From positions 62,001-126,000 of the forward strand of contig NZ_JAHLLW010000001.1 in NCBI RefSeq assembly GCF_019426345.1: DNA of 64,000 bases, read 5' to 3'. The DNA is from Marinomonas lutimaris. Lineage in GTDB: Bacteria; Pseudomonadota; Gammaproteobacteria; Pseudomonadales; Marinomonadaceae. The position numbers and the translations under genes are program-made. The notes beneath the pieces are model-generated. The model searched no databases and was not told the DNA's origin. It was given only the letters and a program-made list of their open reading frames with translations. Of this stretch, positions 1-8,722 are shown piece after piece (position 1 is the stretch's first letter; every line of letters begins with the position of its first letter).

Positions 1-147
1 GCCCGTCAACTTGCTACTGGTGGTGAAGACGCAAAAGTGCCTTTAGAGGGCGACAAAGTTACTGTAGTTGCACTACGTGAAATTGCGGAAAACTTGATCA
101 ACGCAAAAAATGTTGATCAGCAAAAACGCCCATTGCACGAGTTTTAA
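1..147 (+). CDS. rpoZ: RNA polymerase omega subunit, C-terminal part (5' end outside window)
   Basis: An open frame from base 1 encodes 48 residues starting ARQLATGG and ending RPLHEF before a TAA stop. The segment resembles the C-terminal half of bacterial omega, the small subunit that helps assemble and stabilise RNA polymerase and, in proteobacteria, forms part of a ppGpp binding site. It lies directly upstream of spoT on the same strand, the usual gmk-rpoZ-spoT order of gammaproteobacteria. The start codon is beyond the window edge. The call rests on sequence resemblance plus this neighbour. Confidence 0.85.
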   Translation, partial: ARQLATGGEDAKVPLEGDKVTVVALREIAENLINAKNVDQQKRPLHEF

Positions 148-209
148 TCTCTATGGTGTCGCTCATAGCACAGCTGTCGCGCTTCCTTTTTGCCTTAGTG
201 AGGTGAGCG

Positions 210-2327
210 ATGTATACCATTGAAGATTTAGCACTGACGTTGAATCAGTATTTACCTTACGAACAAATTGCTAAGGTAAAACGCGCCTACTATTACGCCG
301 AGCAAGCCCACGATGGGCAGCGACGTAAAAGTGGCGAGCCCTATGTCACCCATCCTCTCGCTGTCGCCGAAATTCTGTCGGAACTTCGAATGGATTGTGA
401 TGGATTGACAGCGGCACTTCTGCACGACGTTATTGAAGACACAGGCATCAGCCGTGAGGCACTCACCGAACAATTTGGTGAAGGCGTTGCCGGACTTGTG
501 GATGGTGTTAGTAAACTAACGCACCTTGAGTTCAATAGCCAAATCGAAAAACAAGCCCATAACTTCCAAAAAATGGCCATGGCCATGGCCGATGATATTC
601 GCGTCATCTTGGTTAAGTTGGCTGACAGACTACATAACATGCGCACATTAGATGCCATGCCAGCCCATAAAAAACGCCGTATTGCCCGCGAAACATTAGA
701 TATTTATGCGCCTATAGCAAATCGTCTGGGTATGTACAATGTTAGAGTCGATTTAGAATCTCTCGCTTTTCAAGCTTATTACCCAATGCGTGCTCGCATG
801 CTGCAAAAAGCCATCCATAAAAAATATGGTCAGCAGCGCATTAAAGACACGCAAAAGCTTGAAGACACTATCCGCTCGGAACTCGCAGCGGATTATATTG
901 AAGCTACCATCAGTGTTCGAGAAAAACACATTTACAGCATTTATCAAAAGATGGACAAAAAGCGTCGCTCTTTAGATGAAATCATGGACGTAATGGGCGT
1001 ACGCATTGTTACTGATCGCCATGACAGCTGTTATCGAATTCTCGGCGTTATTCATGCTCTGTTCAAACCCATTGAAGGTCGTTTCAAAGATTACATCGCG
1101 GTTCCAAAATCCAATGGTTACCAATCACTCCATACTACCGTATTAGGCACCAATGGCATCCCAATGGAAGTCCAAATACGCACAGAAGAAATGGATTTGG
1201 TTGCCAATAATGGTATTGCGGCTCATTGGGCTTACAAAGTCAGCGGCACATCAAGTATGCCAAGTAACCATGACCGTGCGACCAAATGGGTGAAAAGCTT
1301 ATTGGAAATTCAGCAAAAAGCACGCAATCCCGTCGAATTCGTTGATAACGTAAAAAATGATTTGTTCCCTGACGAAGTGTATGTTTTTACGCCAAATGGC
1401 CAGATCATTGAATTACCTTCCGGCGCGACGCCAGTCGATTTTGCCTATGGCGTTCACACTGAAATCGGCAATACATGTATCTCTTGCCGAATTAATCGCC
1501 GACTTGCACCACTAAGTACACAGCTAGAAAGTGGGCAAACGGTTGAAATCATTACAGCGAAGAATGCTCAACCGAATGTTGCTTGGTTAAGTTTTGCGAT
1601 TACCGGCAAAGCACGCACCAACATTCGCCATTATTTGAAAGATAAACAACGCGAAAATGCGATATCCATCGGCCATCGTCTGTTAACTCGTTCCTTAAAC
1701 GCATTTAAAACCAATGTTGAAGAGCTAACGGCAGAACAAATCGCACAAGTATTAGCAAACCACCAGCTCGAATCTATGGATGACTTATTAGAATCCATCG
1801 GCAAAGGCCGTCATGTTGGTTATCTGGTAGCTCGCGAACTCTTCCCGAATATTGATGAAGACACCTTGGTTACACCGAAATCCTTTAAGGTGAATGGCTC
1901 AGAAGGCATGCTTATTTCTTATGCCAAATGTTGCGCACCAATTCCTGGCGATCCAATTGTGGGTTATGTTCAGGTTGATAAAGGGATCATTATTCACCAC
2001 CTCAATTGCCCTAACGTTCAAGATCATTTATCCAATCCTGAACGCTTTATTCATATGGCATGGGGCAAAGAGATCGAAGAAGAGTTACACATTAGCCTGA
2101 TCGTTACCTACATCAACGAGCGTGGCGCCGTGGCGAAGATTGCCAGTTCGATCAGTGATACCGATTTCCAAGTATCGAATCTCGATATTATTGAGCGTGG
2201 CAGAGTCAGTCGTTTACGGTTAAGCATTACTATTTCCAGTCGTGTAGGTTTAGCTGATGTAATGCGTCGTATAAAAGCGGTTCGCTGTGTAGAGAAAGTC
2301 TCACGCGAAACTATTGTTGGGCGCTAG
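210..2327 (+). CDS. spoT: Bifunctional (p)ppGpp synthetase/hydrolase SpoT
   Basis: A 705-residue RelA/SpoT homologue that makes and degrades the alarmone (p)ppGpp in the cytoplasm. The N-terminal HD hydrolase domain is intact: H48 in YVTHP and HDVIED at residues 72-77. The synthetase domain carries RFKDYIAVPKSNGYQSLH near residue 290 and EVQIRT after it, so both activities are expected, as in SpoT rather than RelA. A TGS domain begins at about residue 389 (VYVFTPNG), a conserved Cys-Cys region (YAKCCAP) follows near 570, and an ACT domain forms the C-terminus. Length matches E. coli SpoT (about 702). It lies 62 bp behind rpoZ and 54 bp ahead of ridA. Confidence 0.97.
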   Translation: MYTIEDLALTLNQYLPYEQIAKVKRAYYYAEQAHDGQRRKSGEPYVTHPLAVAEILSELRMDCDGLTAALLHDVIEDTGISREALTEQFGEGVAGLVDGVSKLTHLEFNSQIEKQAHNFQKMAMAMADDIRVILVKLADRLHNMRTLDAMPAHKKRRIARETLDIYAPIANRLGMYNVRVDLESLAFQAYYPMRARMLQKAIHKKYGQQRIKDTQKLEDTIRSELAADYIEATISVREKHIYSIYQKMDKKRRSLDEIMDVMGVRIVTDRHDSCYRILGVIHALFKPIEGRFKDYIAVPKSNGYQSLHTTVLGTNGIPMEVQIRTEEMDLVANNGIAAHWAYKVSGTSSMPSNHDRATKWVKSLLEIQQKARNPVEFVDNVKNDLFPDEVYVFTPNGQIIELPSGATPVDFAYGVHTEIGNTCISCRINRRLAPLSTQLESGQTVEIITAKNAQPNVAWLSFAITGKARTNIRHYLKDKQRENAISIGHRLLTRSLNAFKTNVEELTAEQIAQVLANHQLESMDDLLESIGKGRHVGYLVARELFPNIDEDTLVTPKSFKVNGSEGMLISYAKCCAPIPGDPIVGYVQVDKGIIIHHLNCPNVQDHLSNPERFIHMAWGKEIEEELHISLIVTYINERGAVAKIASSISDTDFQVSNLDIIERGRVSRLRLSITISSRVGLADVMRRIKAVRCVEKVSRETIVGR

Positions 2328-2381
2328 TCAATTTTCACTTACCTATGTTACTTACTACTTCCAAGATAAAGGATACTTATT

Positions 2382-2768
2382 ATGTCAAAGCAAGTGATTC
2401 ACACTGAAAACGCTCCAGCCGCTATTGGTCCATACTCACAAGCAGTACGCGCTGGCAACACGGTATATTTGTCAGGTCAAATCCCTTTGGTGCCTGAAAC
2501 TATGGAAGTGATCAGCGAAGATATCGTTGAACAGACAACTCAAGTATTCAAAAACCTACAAGCTGTTTGCGAAGCGGCTGGTGGTTCTCTAGAGAACGTA
2601 GTGAAATTCAATATTTTCATGACGGACTTAGGCAACTTTGCTACGGTAAACGAAGTAATGACACAGTTCGTTAAACAACCATACCCAGCTCGTGCTGCGA
2701 TGGGTGTTCGTGCATTACCAAAAGGCGTTCAAGTAGAAATCGAAGGTATCATGGTGTTAGAAGACTAA
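2382..2768 (+). CDS. ridA: RidA family enamine/imine deaminase
   Basis: A 128-residue YjgF/YER057c/UK114-family protein. RidA hydrolyses reactive 2-aminoacrylate and related enamines released by PLP enzymes such as threonine dehydratase, giving 2-ketoacids and ammonia. Family features are IGPYSQAV near residue 15, the SGQIP loop, and Arg104 in PARAAMGV, which corresponds to the catalytic Arg105 of E. coli RidA, followed by the terminal [10 protein letters not shown] strand. A purine-rich AAAGGA lies upstream of the ATG. It follows spoT in the same direction and is closed by a strong terminator. The same spoT-ridA order is known in Pseudomonas. Confidence 0.93.
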   Translation: MSKQVIHTENAPAAIGPYSQAVRAGNTVYLSGQIPLVPETMEVISEDIVEQTTQVFKNLQAVCEAAGGSLENVVKFNIFMTDLGNFATVNEVMTQFVKQPYPARAAMGVRALPKGVQVEIEGIMVLED

Positions 2769-2795
2769 TCTCTTCACGCTAATGCGCACAATGAA

Positions 2796-2822
2796 AAAAG
2801 AGGCTGCGGCCTCTTTTTTTAT
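2796..2822 (+). terminator. Rho-independent terminator after ridA
   Basis: A six-base stem AGAGGC/GCCTCT with a TGCG loop is flanked by an A-run on the left and a seven-T run on the right. It lies 27 bp after the ridA stop and ahead of the convergent SDR gene. The A/T flanks extend the pairing. Confidence 0.85.
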
Positions 2823-2858
2823 ATCTATTTTTTATTTGGCGTTTATCGCTCTGCTGAT

Positions 2859-3701
2859 TTATCGCAAAGCATTAAACTCACGCAACAGCTCATGGTAACC
2901 CGCCACATAACTTGGATATTGCAAACGCCAACCTTGTGACAACAGGTATTGGCCTTGAATACGTTTCCCTGAAGTCGGAACAAAACCTTCACTGCTGCTC
3001 ACAGCAACTTTAGAGCCAAGGCAAGTTGCCAGCCACAACTTCACTTCCCACATAGAAACTGGCGTTTGGTCGGTCACAATAACCTGTGCAGGAATGGTTT
3101 TATCGGTTAATGCGGAGTTTGCTAATAATACCAAAGCAGAAACAACGTCGTCGCGATGAATGCGATTAGTCCAGCTGTTGGCTTCCCAATCTTTGCCACT
3201 TAAAACCGTTTCTAGTAACCGATAACGCCCCGAACCATAAATCCCAGAGCAACGCACTGCCACACTAGAGAATGCAGCCGATAAAGATTGCTCGGTTTCG
3301 AGTAAAATCTTGGCGGTTGCCGAGGTCGGTTGTGCTGGTGTGGTTTCATCAATCCACTCACCTTGGCTTTGCCCGTAGACACTGGTACTTGATACAAAAA
3401 ACACCTTCGGTTGCTTAGCCATGTCTCTGTAGCGGCGAATCAGCACCTGCGCTGTATCAAAATAAGCCGCACGATACGCCTCTTCATTGCGACCATTAGG
3501 CGTCATTATTAGAAACACCACATTCGCATCAGGCAAGGCGTCGTCGCTCATTTCAACAAGGTCACCCGTTATGCCTATTACACCATTCGGGAATTTATTT
3601 TTTGTGCGACGAATACCAGTGACAACATGGCCTTGAGCGATCAACTCAGTTGACAATCCTGAGCCTAAATCACCGCAGCCAGCGATTAAAATATTTGCCA
3701 T
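2859..3701 (-). CDS. NAD(P)-binding SDR-type epimerase/dehydratase family protein (YeeZ-like)
   Basis: A 280-residue protein with an N-terminal Rossmann signature (IAGCGDLGSGL, residues 6-16) and an SSTSVYGQ segment typical of extended short-chain dehydrogenases of the NAD-dependent epimerase family. The compact length and GDLG-type glycine loop resemble the YeeZ group of extended SDRs. The substrate is unknown. It runs convergent to ridA and divergent from oxyR. A ribosome binding site (GGAGAAAACAA) precedes the ATG. No sugar-nucleotide cluster surrounds it, so it may be a stand-alone housekeeping enzyme. Confidence 0.75.
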   Translation of the reverse strand: MANILIAGCGDLGSGLSTELIAQGHVVTGIRRTKNKFPNGVIGITGDLVEMSDDALPDANVVFLIMTPNGRNEEAYRAAYFDTAQVLIRRYRDMAKQPKVFFVSSTSVYGQSQGEWIDETTPAQPTSATAKILLETEQSLSAAFSSVAVRCSGIYGSGRYRLLETVLSGKDWEANSWTNRIHRDDVVSALVLLANSALTDKTIPAQVIVTDQTPVSMWEVKLWLATCLGSKVAVSSSEGFVPTSGKRIQGQYLLSQGWRLQYPSYVAGYHELLREFNALR

Positions 3702-3862
3702 TTGTTTTCTCCAAAATACATTAAAAACGAATGTGTGCTTTTAGTATTAATAGGTTCATCCAAGAAGAAATACTCAGCAATAAAAAAGGAACGAGTATAC
3801 TTTATCAAATTATGTATTATCATAGTTATTAACAATGAATCAGCCTAAGTAAAAGGTGTGCT

Positions 3863-4768
3863 ATGACATTAACGGAATTGAAATACATTGTAATGCTAGC
3901 CGAAGAGAAACATTTTGGCCGTGCAGCAGACCGCTGCTATGTATCGCAACCAACGCTCAGTGTCGCCGTGAAAAAGCTGGAAGAAGAGCTTGGCACGGCT
4001 ATTTTTGAACGCAGCAAAAGTTCAGTTTATATCACACCATTAGGCGAGCAAATCATCACTCAGGCCAAGCGGGTGCTGGATCAAGCCAACATGATTAAAG
4101 AGCTGGCGACCTCAGGTAAGAATCAATTAAAAGGCCCACTCAAAGTAGGTGCGATCTATACCATCGCCCCGTATTTATTCCCTTTTATGATTCCTGCATT
4201 ACACAGCTCGACATCTGGTATGCCATTGATCATTGAAGAAGATCTCACCGAGAACTTACGCCCTAAACTACGTAATGGCGAACTAGACGCCATCATTGTG
4301 GCGCTTCCGTTCCGTGAGCCAGACGTGGTGACACAGCCAATTTACGAAGAAGAATTTGTGGTTCTTATGCCAAAGAACCACCCATGGACAAAACTCACAC
4401 ACATAGAAACCGACCAGCTTTCTACCGATAATCTGTTGTTGCTTGGCAAAGGCCATTGTTTCAGTGAGCAAGTTTTAGAAGCTTGTCCTTTGGTAACAGA
4501 GGGCGAATTTGGTGATGGTCGCACTATTGTTAATGGTAGTTCGTTAGAAACCATCCGTTACATGGTAGCGTCTGGTTTAGGTGTGACCGTTTTGCCGAAA
4601 TCCGCCGTCACCAATATTAATCACGATATGTTGGAAGTGCGCCCTTTTACTGAGCCAGCACCGAAACGTACTGTTGCCTTAGCTTGGCGAGCCAGCTTTC
4701 CGCGCCCGAAAGCCATTGAAGCCGTGAGCCAGTCTATCCGTGATGCTTGCAAACATCTGAATTTATAG
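3863..4768 (+). CDS. oxyR: Hydrogen-peroxide-sensing LysR-type regulator OxyR
   Basis: A 301-residue LysR-family activator with an N-terminal winged HTH (residues 1-60, HFGRAADRCYVSQPTLS). The redox segment reads LGKGHCFSEQVLEAC, placing cysteines at 199 and 208, exactly the positions of the disulfide-forming pair in E. coli OxyR. This separates it from generic LysR proteins. OxyR induces catalase, alkyl hydroperoxide reductase and related defences on oxidation by H2O2. The gene is followed at once by recG, the arrangement known from Pseudomonas. The 161-bp region shared with the divergent SDR gene should hold its promoter. Confidence 0.95.
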   Translation: MTLTELKYIVMLAEEKHFGRAADRCYVSQPTLSVAVKKLEEELGTAIFERSKSSVYITPLGEQIITQAKRVLDQANMIKELATSGKNQLKGPLKVGAIYTIAPYLFPFMIPALHSSTSGMPLIIEEDLTENLRPKLRNGELDAIIVALPFREPDVVTQPIYEEEFVVLMPKNHPWTKLTHIETDQLSTDNLLLLGKGHCFSEQVLEACPLVTEGEFGDGRTIVNGSSLETIRYMVASGLGVTVLPKSAVTNINHDMLEVRPFTEPAPKRTVALAWRASFPRPKAIEAVSQSIRDACKHLNL

Positions 4769-4776
4769 AGAACAGC

Positions 4777-6858
4777 ATGATCGACGGATTAGACACTCAG
4801 GATGTTCGTGAGCTAAAAGGCGTTGGTGATGCCATGGCCGAAAAACTGGCCAAGCTGCATTTGAATACAGTACAAGATCTGCTGTTTCATTTACCGATTC
4901 GCTATCAAGACAGGACGCGCGTTGTGCCAATCGGCATGCTACGCTTTGGTGACGAAGCCGTTATCGAAGGCCAAGTCACAGGTGCTGAAATCAAAATGGG
5001 TAAACGTCGTAGTTTACTGTGTCGTATCAAAGATCACACAGGCACCTTGTGTTTACGCTTCTTTCATTTTTCCGCTGCGCAAAAAAAACAACTGGAATCC
5101 GGTAAACGCGTTCGCTGTTTTGGTGAAATCCGCCGTGGCAGTACAGGATTTGAAATCTATCACCCAGAATACAAAGTCATTGGTGAAGACGAAACACAGG
5201 AAGAAACAGCACAACTTACGCCCATTTATCCGCTGACGGATGGTTTAACGCAAACCAAGATTCGCCAATTGTGCGAGCAAGCTTTAGAACGTTTAACACC
5301 CTACAATCTGCAAGAATGGCTACCGGATGAAATCCGCACCCAATTCAGTTTGCCACCGCTGAGCGACGCCATTCATTTTCTGCATCATCCGTCGAGAGAA
5401 GCGAACCTCGAATTACTCAGAGCGGGAACGCATCCCGCGCAATATCGCTTGTCCTTTGAAGAACTCATGGCCCATCAGCTTTCTCTGATTGGTAAACGCA
5501 TGAAAGCCAAACAAGATGCCGCAATTAAGGTTCAAACCGCAGGTGAGTTAAGCCAACGACTGTTGCAACAATTGCCTTTTTCGCCAACCAATGCACAAAA
5601 TCGAGTATTTCAAGAAATCCTTAACGATCTCAACACAGGTCACCCTATGCTGCGTTTGGTACAAGGTGACGTAGGGTCAGGGAAAACCTTGGTGGCCGCT
5701 TTAGCTGCTGCGTCCGTCGTACAAGCTGGCTACCAAGTCGCCATCATGGCACCGACGGAAATTCTCGCCGAACAGCATTATATTAATTTCACCCAATGGT
5801 TTGAGCCGCTTGGTTTAAAAGTCGCATGGATGATCGGCAAACTTAAGGGCAAAACTCGCGAGAAAGAGCTCGCTGATATCGCTTCGGGTGCAGCACAGAT
5901 TGTTGTCGGTACTCATGCCTTATTTCAAGACACTGTCGAATTTGATCGTTTAGCGTTGGCCATTATCGACGAACAACATCGCTTTGGTGTGCATCAGCGC
6001 ATGGCCTTACGTGAAAAAGGCATGAAGCACGGTTTCCAGCCCCATCAGCTCATAATGACTGCTACACCGATTCCCCGAACTTTAGCCATGTCTGCCTATG
6101 CCGATTTGGATTGCTCCATGATCGACGAGCTACCGCCTGGTCGAACGCCGGTAAATACCATTGTTGTATCGGATCAGCGCCGACAAGAAGTGATTGATCG
6201 CGTGAAAAGCGCCTGCGAAGAAGGCAAGCAAGCCTATTGGGTCTGTACCTTGATTGAAGAATCTGAAGCCTTACAATGCCAAGCCGCTGAAGACACGGCA
6301 ATTTTGCTACAAGAGCAATTGGGCAATTTGTCCATTGGCTTAGTGCATGGTCGACTCAAAGCGCAAGAAAAAGCCGACATAATGGCTAGATTTAAAGCCG
6401 GAGAAATTCAGCTCTTGGTCGCGACAACCGTCATCGAAGTCGGTGTAGATGTGCCAAACTCTAGCCTGATGGTAATAGAAAACCCTGAACGTCTTGGCCT
6501 TGCTCAGCTTCACCAGTTACGTGGTCGTGTTGGTCGGGGGCAAACTGCCAGCCATTGTGTGCTGCTTTATAAAGCACCATTAGGACAACAAGGCAAAGAG
6601 CGACTTTCCACCATGCGAGAAACCAGCGATGGTTTTAAAATTGCAGAGAAAGACCTTGAATTACGAGGCCCAGGTGAACTGCTCGGCACCAGACAAACTG
6701 GCCTTTGGGAATTCAAAGTAGCGGATTTACAGCGCGATAAAAACTTGCTCGATGATGTGCAAAAAGCCGCTTCTCTATTGCACAGTCGTTATCCTGATCG
6801 TGTCTCACCACTTTTATCTCGATGGTTACCTAATCACGATCAATATTTAAACGTCTAA
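4777..6858 (+). CDS. recG: ATP-dependent DNA helicase RecG
   Basis: A superfamily 2 helicase that remodels stalled replication forks and Holliday junctions. An N-terminal OB-fold wedge region precedes the motor. Walker A is GDVGSGKT near residue 297, motif II is the RecG-typical DEQH near 396, and motif VI is QLRGRVGRG. The frame is open back to an ATG at 4747 inside oxyR, but the ATG at 4777 gives 693 residues, the length of E. coli RecG, and starts at MIDGLDTQ, 8 bp after the oxyR stop. I chose it for that reason. Tight spacing suggests cotranscription with oxyR. Confidence 0.96.
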   Translation: MIDGLDTQDVRELKGVGDAMAEKLAKLHLNTVQDLLFHLPIRYQDRTRVVPIGMLRFGDEAVIEGQVTGAEIKMGKRRSLLCRIKDHTGTLCLRFFHFSAAQKKQLESGKRVRCFGEIRRGSTGFEIYHPEYKVIGEDETQEETAQLTPIYPLTDGLTQTKIRQLCEQALERLTPYNLQEWLPDEIRTQFSLPPLSDAIHFLHHPSREANLELLRAGTHPAQYRLSFEELMAHQLSLIGKRMKAKQDAAIKVQTAGELSQRLLQQLPFSPTNAQNRVFQEILNDLNTGHPMLRLVQGDVGSGKTLVAALAAASVVQAGYQVAIMAPTEILAEQHYINFTQWFEPLGLKVAWMIGKLKGKTREKELADIASGAAQIVVGTHALFQDTVEFDRLALAIIDEQHRFGVHQRMALREKGMKHGFQPHQLIMTATPIPRTLAMSAYADLDCSMIDELPPGRTPVNTIVVSDQRRQEVIDRVKSACEEGKQAYWVCTLIEESEALQCQAAEDTAILLQEQLGNLSIGLVHGRLKAQEKADIMARFKAGEIQLLVATTVIEVGVDVPNSSLMVIENPERLGLAQLHQLRGRVGRGQTASHCVLLYKAPLGQQGKERLSTMRETSDGFKIAEKDLELRGPGELLGTRQTGLWEFKVADLQRDKNLLDDVQKAASLLHSRYPDRVSPLLSRWLPNHDQYLNV

Positions 6859-6963
6859 ATCCTCTTATCGTCTAAATAAAGGGAGATTTGCTTGCACATG
6901 AGCAAATTTTAATCAAAAATCCCTTAGTGATTCCACTCAATCGATTCGCAAGAAGGAACAGAT

Positions 6964-7653
6964 ATGAATGCTTTCAATCAAGCACATCTAACAATACAAG
7001 GCTGTGGCTACCGAATCGAAAATGACAGAGTCATCGTTACCATTCAACGTATCGCTAACGATAGAGTCGAAGGCAATCTCAGTGGCACACTGCAACTACA
7101 GTTATGTGCATTTCAGCAAGGCGTGGGAAACGCAGAAGCAATCGTACTCGCTTCAACCATGATTGGTGAAATGAAAGGACAACATTTTCTTTCCGATTGT
7201 CACTACGATCTACTTTTCCAACAACCACCTGCGGGCAACTGGCAACTCGTATTGCAGCTTAATGAATGGAATGGCGTGGATTACACCTTATGTGACTCAG
7301 CCTATTTCGATGCTCCTTACCAAATTGAAGCGTCTGCAGATTACTCCGCATCGGCGATGAAAATTAAAGAACTAGAGGGCGAAAAGGCAGCATCTACGCC
7401 GAAAATAGCAACAGAGAATCCTATCGTAAAAAAGTCGAAAGAAGTAAAAAAAAACGCCACTGGTTACGCCGATGGTTATCTCGCCATTAATAAATCAAAA
7501 GTGGACAAGCTTCTAAAAGTGAAAGGCGTACCGAAAAAGGTTCTTGAAAAACTCGTGGCAGAACGCCCTTTTCGCTCAGAAAAAGCCGTACTTAATGTAA
7601 AAGGAGTGGGGCCGGTAATGCTAGGTAAAATAGTCGCAGAATTATCAAGGTAA
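6964..7653 (+). CDS. Helix-hairpin-helix domain protein of unknown function
   Basis: A 229-residue protein. The first ~120 residues form a beta-rich domain I do not recognise, with no signal peptide. A lysine-rich linker follows (about 140-170, with KKSKEVKKN). The last ~55 residues resemble tandem helix-hairpin-helix motifs of the ComEA/DNA-binding type (LLKVKGVPKKVLEKL and LNVKGVGPVMLGKI). The C-terminus therefore suggests non-specific DNA binding, while the N-terminal role is unknown. A good GAAGGA ribosome site precedes the ATG. It sits between recG and a convergent lrp. Confidence 0.65.
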   Translation: MNAFNQAHLTIQGCGYRIENDRVIVTIQRIANDRVEGNLSGTLQLQLCAFQQGVGNAEAIVLASTMIGEMKGQHFLSDCHYDLLFQQPPAGNWQLVLQLNEWNGVDYTLCDSAYFDAPYQIEASADYSASAMKIKELEGEKAASTPKIATENPIVKKSKEVKKNATGYADGYLAINKSKVDKLLKVKGVPKKVLEKLVAERPFRSEKAVLNVKGVGPVMLGKIVAELSR

Positions 7654-7656
7654 TAA

Positions 7657-7696
7657 GCCTGCAAAAGCAGGCCATTCAGTAATGGTTATTTTTTAT
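7657..7696 (+). terminator. Double-hairpin terminator between HhH gene and lrp
   Basis: Two adjacent small hairpins: GCCTGC/GCAGGC around an AAAA loop (7657-7672), then CCATT/AATGG around CAGT (7672-7685), followed by a T-rich run to about 7696. It begins 4 bp after the HhH stop and touches the lrp stop, so it may serve both convergent genes. Confidence 0.55.
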
Positions 7697-8169
7697 GGGA
7701 TGTTAACCACAGTCGTATTCTTCACTTCCTCCATCGCTACATAAGTACGAGATTCTCGAACATGTGGCAGAGTCAGTAAGGTTTCACCAAGCAAAAGACG
7801 ATAAGTGTCCATGTTGGATACGCGTGCTTTCAAAAGGTATTCAAAGTCACCCGCAATCAAATGACACTCCAATATTTCTGGAATCTCAGATACTGCGGTT
7901 TTGAATTCATTAAAGCCTTCTGGAGACGTCGTCTTAAGACGAATCTCGACAAACACAAGCAATCCTGCGTCAACCTTCTTTGGGTTAACCAAAGCGCAAT
8001 AACCCGTAATGTAACCATTACGTTCCAAACGGCGCACTCGCTCTAAACAAGGAGTTGCACTTAGCCCTACACGACTAGCCAACTCTACATTCGATAAACG
8101 GCCATTAATCTGCAGCTCTCGAAGAATTTTTTTGTCTAAGCGATCAAGCGGTTTTGCTGAGTTATCCAT
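7693..8169 (-). CDS. lrp: Leucine-responsive regulatory protein Lrp
   Basis: A 158-residue Lrp/AsnC-family regulator. The N-terminal HTH spans about residues 25-54 (LSNVELASRVGLSATPCLE) and the C-terminal RAM/ligand domain includes ECHLIAGDFEYLLKARV and LLLGETLLTLPHVRESRTYV. These segments are nearly the same as E. coli Lrp, so this is Lrp itself rather than a distant AsnC paralogue. Lrp is a global regulator of amino-acid metabolism and transport. It is transcribed away from the aapJQMP amino-acid transporter across a 553-bp gap, making that operon a natural candidate target. Confidence 0.9.
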   Translation of the reverse strand: MDNSAKPLDRLDKKILRELQINGRLSNVELASRVGLSATPCLERVRRLERNGYITGYCALVNPKKVDAGLLVFVEIRLKTTSPEGFNEFKTAVSEIPEILECHLIAGDFEYLLKARVSNMDTYRLLLGETLLTLPHVRESRTYVAMEEVKNTTVVNIP

Positions 8170-8722
8170 CTGATGTGGATCTCCTTACATGGCTTCAATT
8201 GATACTTAAGTCTACCATGCAGATTACAAATTATGGAAAGTGCTTTATTCAATATATTGCGTATGGGTATTCAAATTAGATACAAGAAATCACAACCAGG
8301 CACCAAAATGATGCAAAAAATTCATCCAGCACAAAATAGATCCACTTTTTCCATATTGCGCCCTATATTTGTGCAAAAGAATCAACTGAATTCGCTCGGA
8401 GAACCTTGTTTTCTCTAGCTTTAATAGAAAAATATATTCAGCTAAGTCACTTAAAACATCTCACTCTTCTCTCCCAAAAAGTGCAAAGAACGAGTATTAC
8501 ACGCATCTTTCCTGACATTTTATCCTTGACTACTCCTCAAAAGAGTAATTCTATAGGGGTATGTGATGATCTTTTAGAGGAATCGTCTACATATACCTAA
8601 CAACAAGAATAATTAAATGTTGGCACTAACCTTGCTAAGTTTTAATGCACAGATTTTAAAATCTGAAATATAGAATCAAGCAAGATAACAACATATATAA
8701 AACGCCTGGGAGGCTCAATATA
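8170..8722. other. 553-bp divergent intergenic region between lrp and aapJ
   Basis: No convincing gene: the two short frames here (about 60 codons) lack ribosome sites and family resemblance. The region is AT-rich, with a candidate promoter at 8526-8555 and a GGGAGG ribosome site just ahead of aapJ. Its length suggests a multi-input control region for amino-acid uptake. Confidence 0.6.
8526..8555 (+). promoter_or_regulatory. Candidate sigma-70 promoter for aapJQMP
   Basis: TTGACT (8526-8531) and TCTATA (8550-8555) are separated by 18 bp. A short inverted repeat ACTC/GAGT lies in the spacer. This would give a leader of roughly 160 nt before aapJ. Based on consensus resemblance only. Confidence 0.45.

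Noticed and set aside
4747-4776. An earlier recG start inside oxyR
   Set aside because: The later ATG gives the exact length of E. coli RecG and avoids a 22-bp overlap.
8233-8600. Two short forward frames in the lrp-aapJ gap as possible small genes
   Set aside because: No ribosome site, no recognisable composition or motif, and they lie in AT-rich control DNA that also holds a promoter-like pair.
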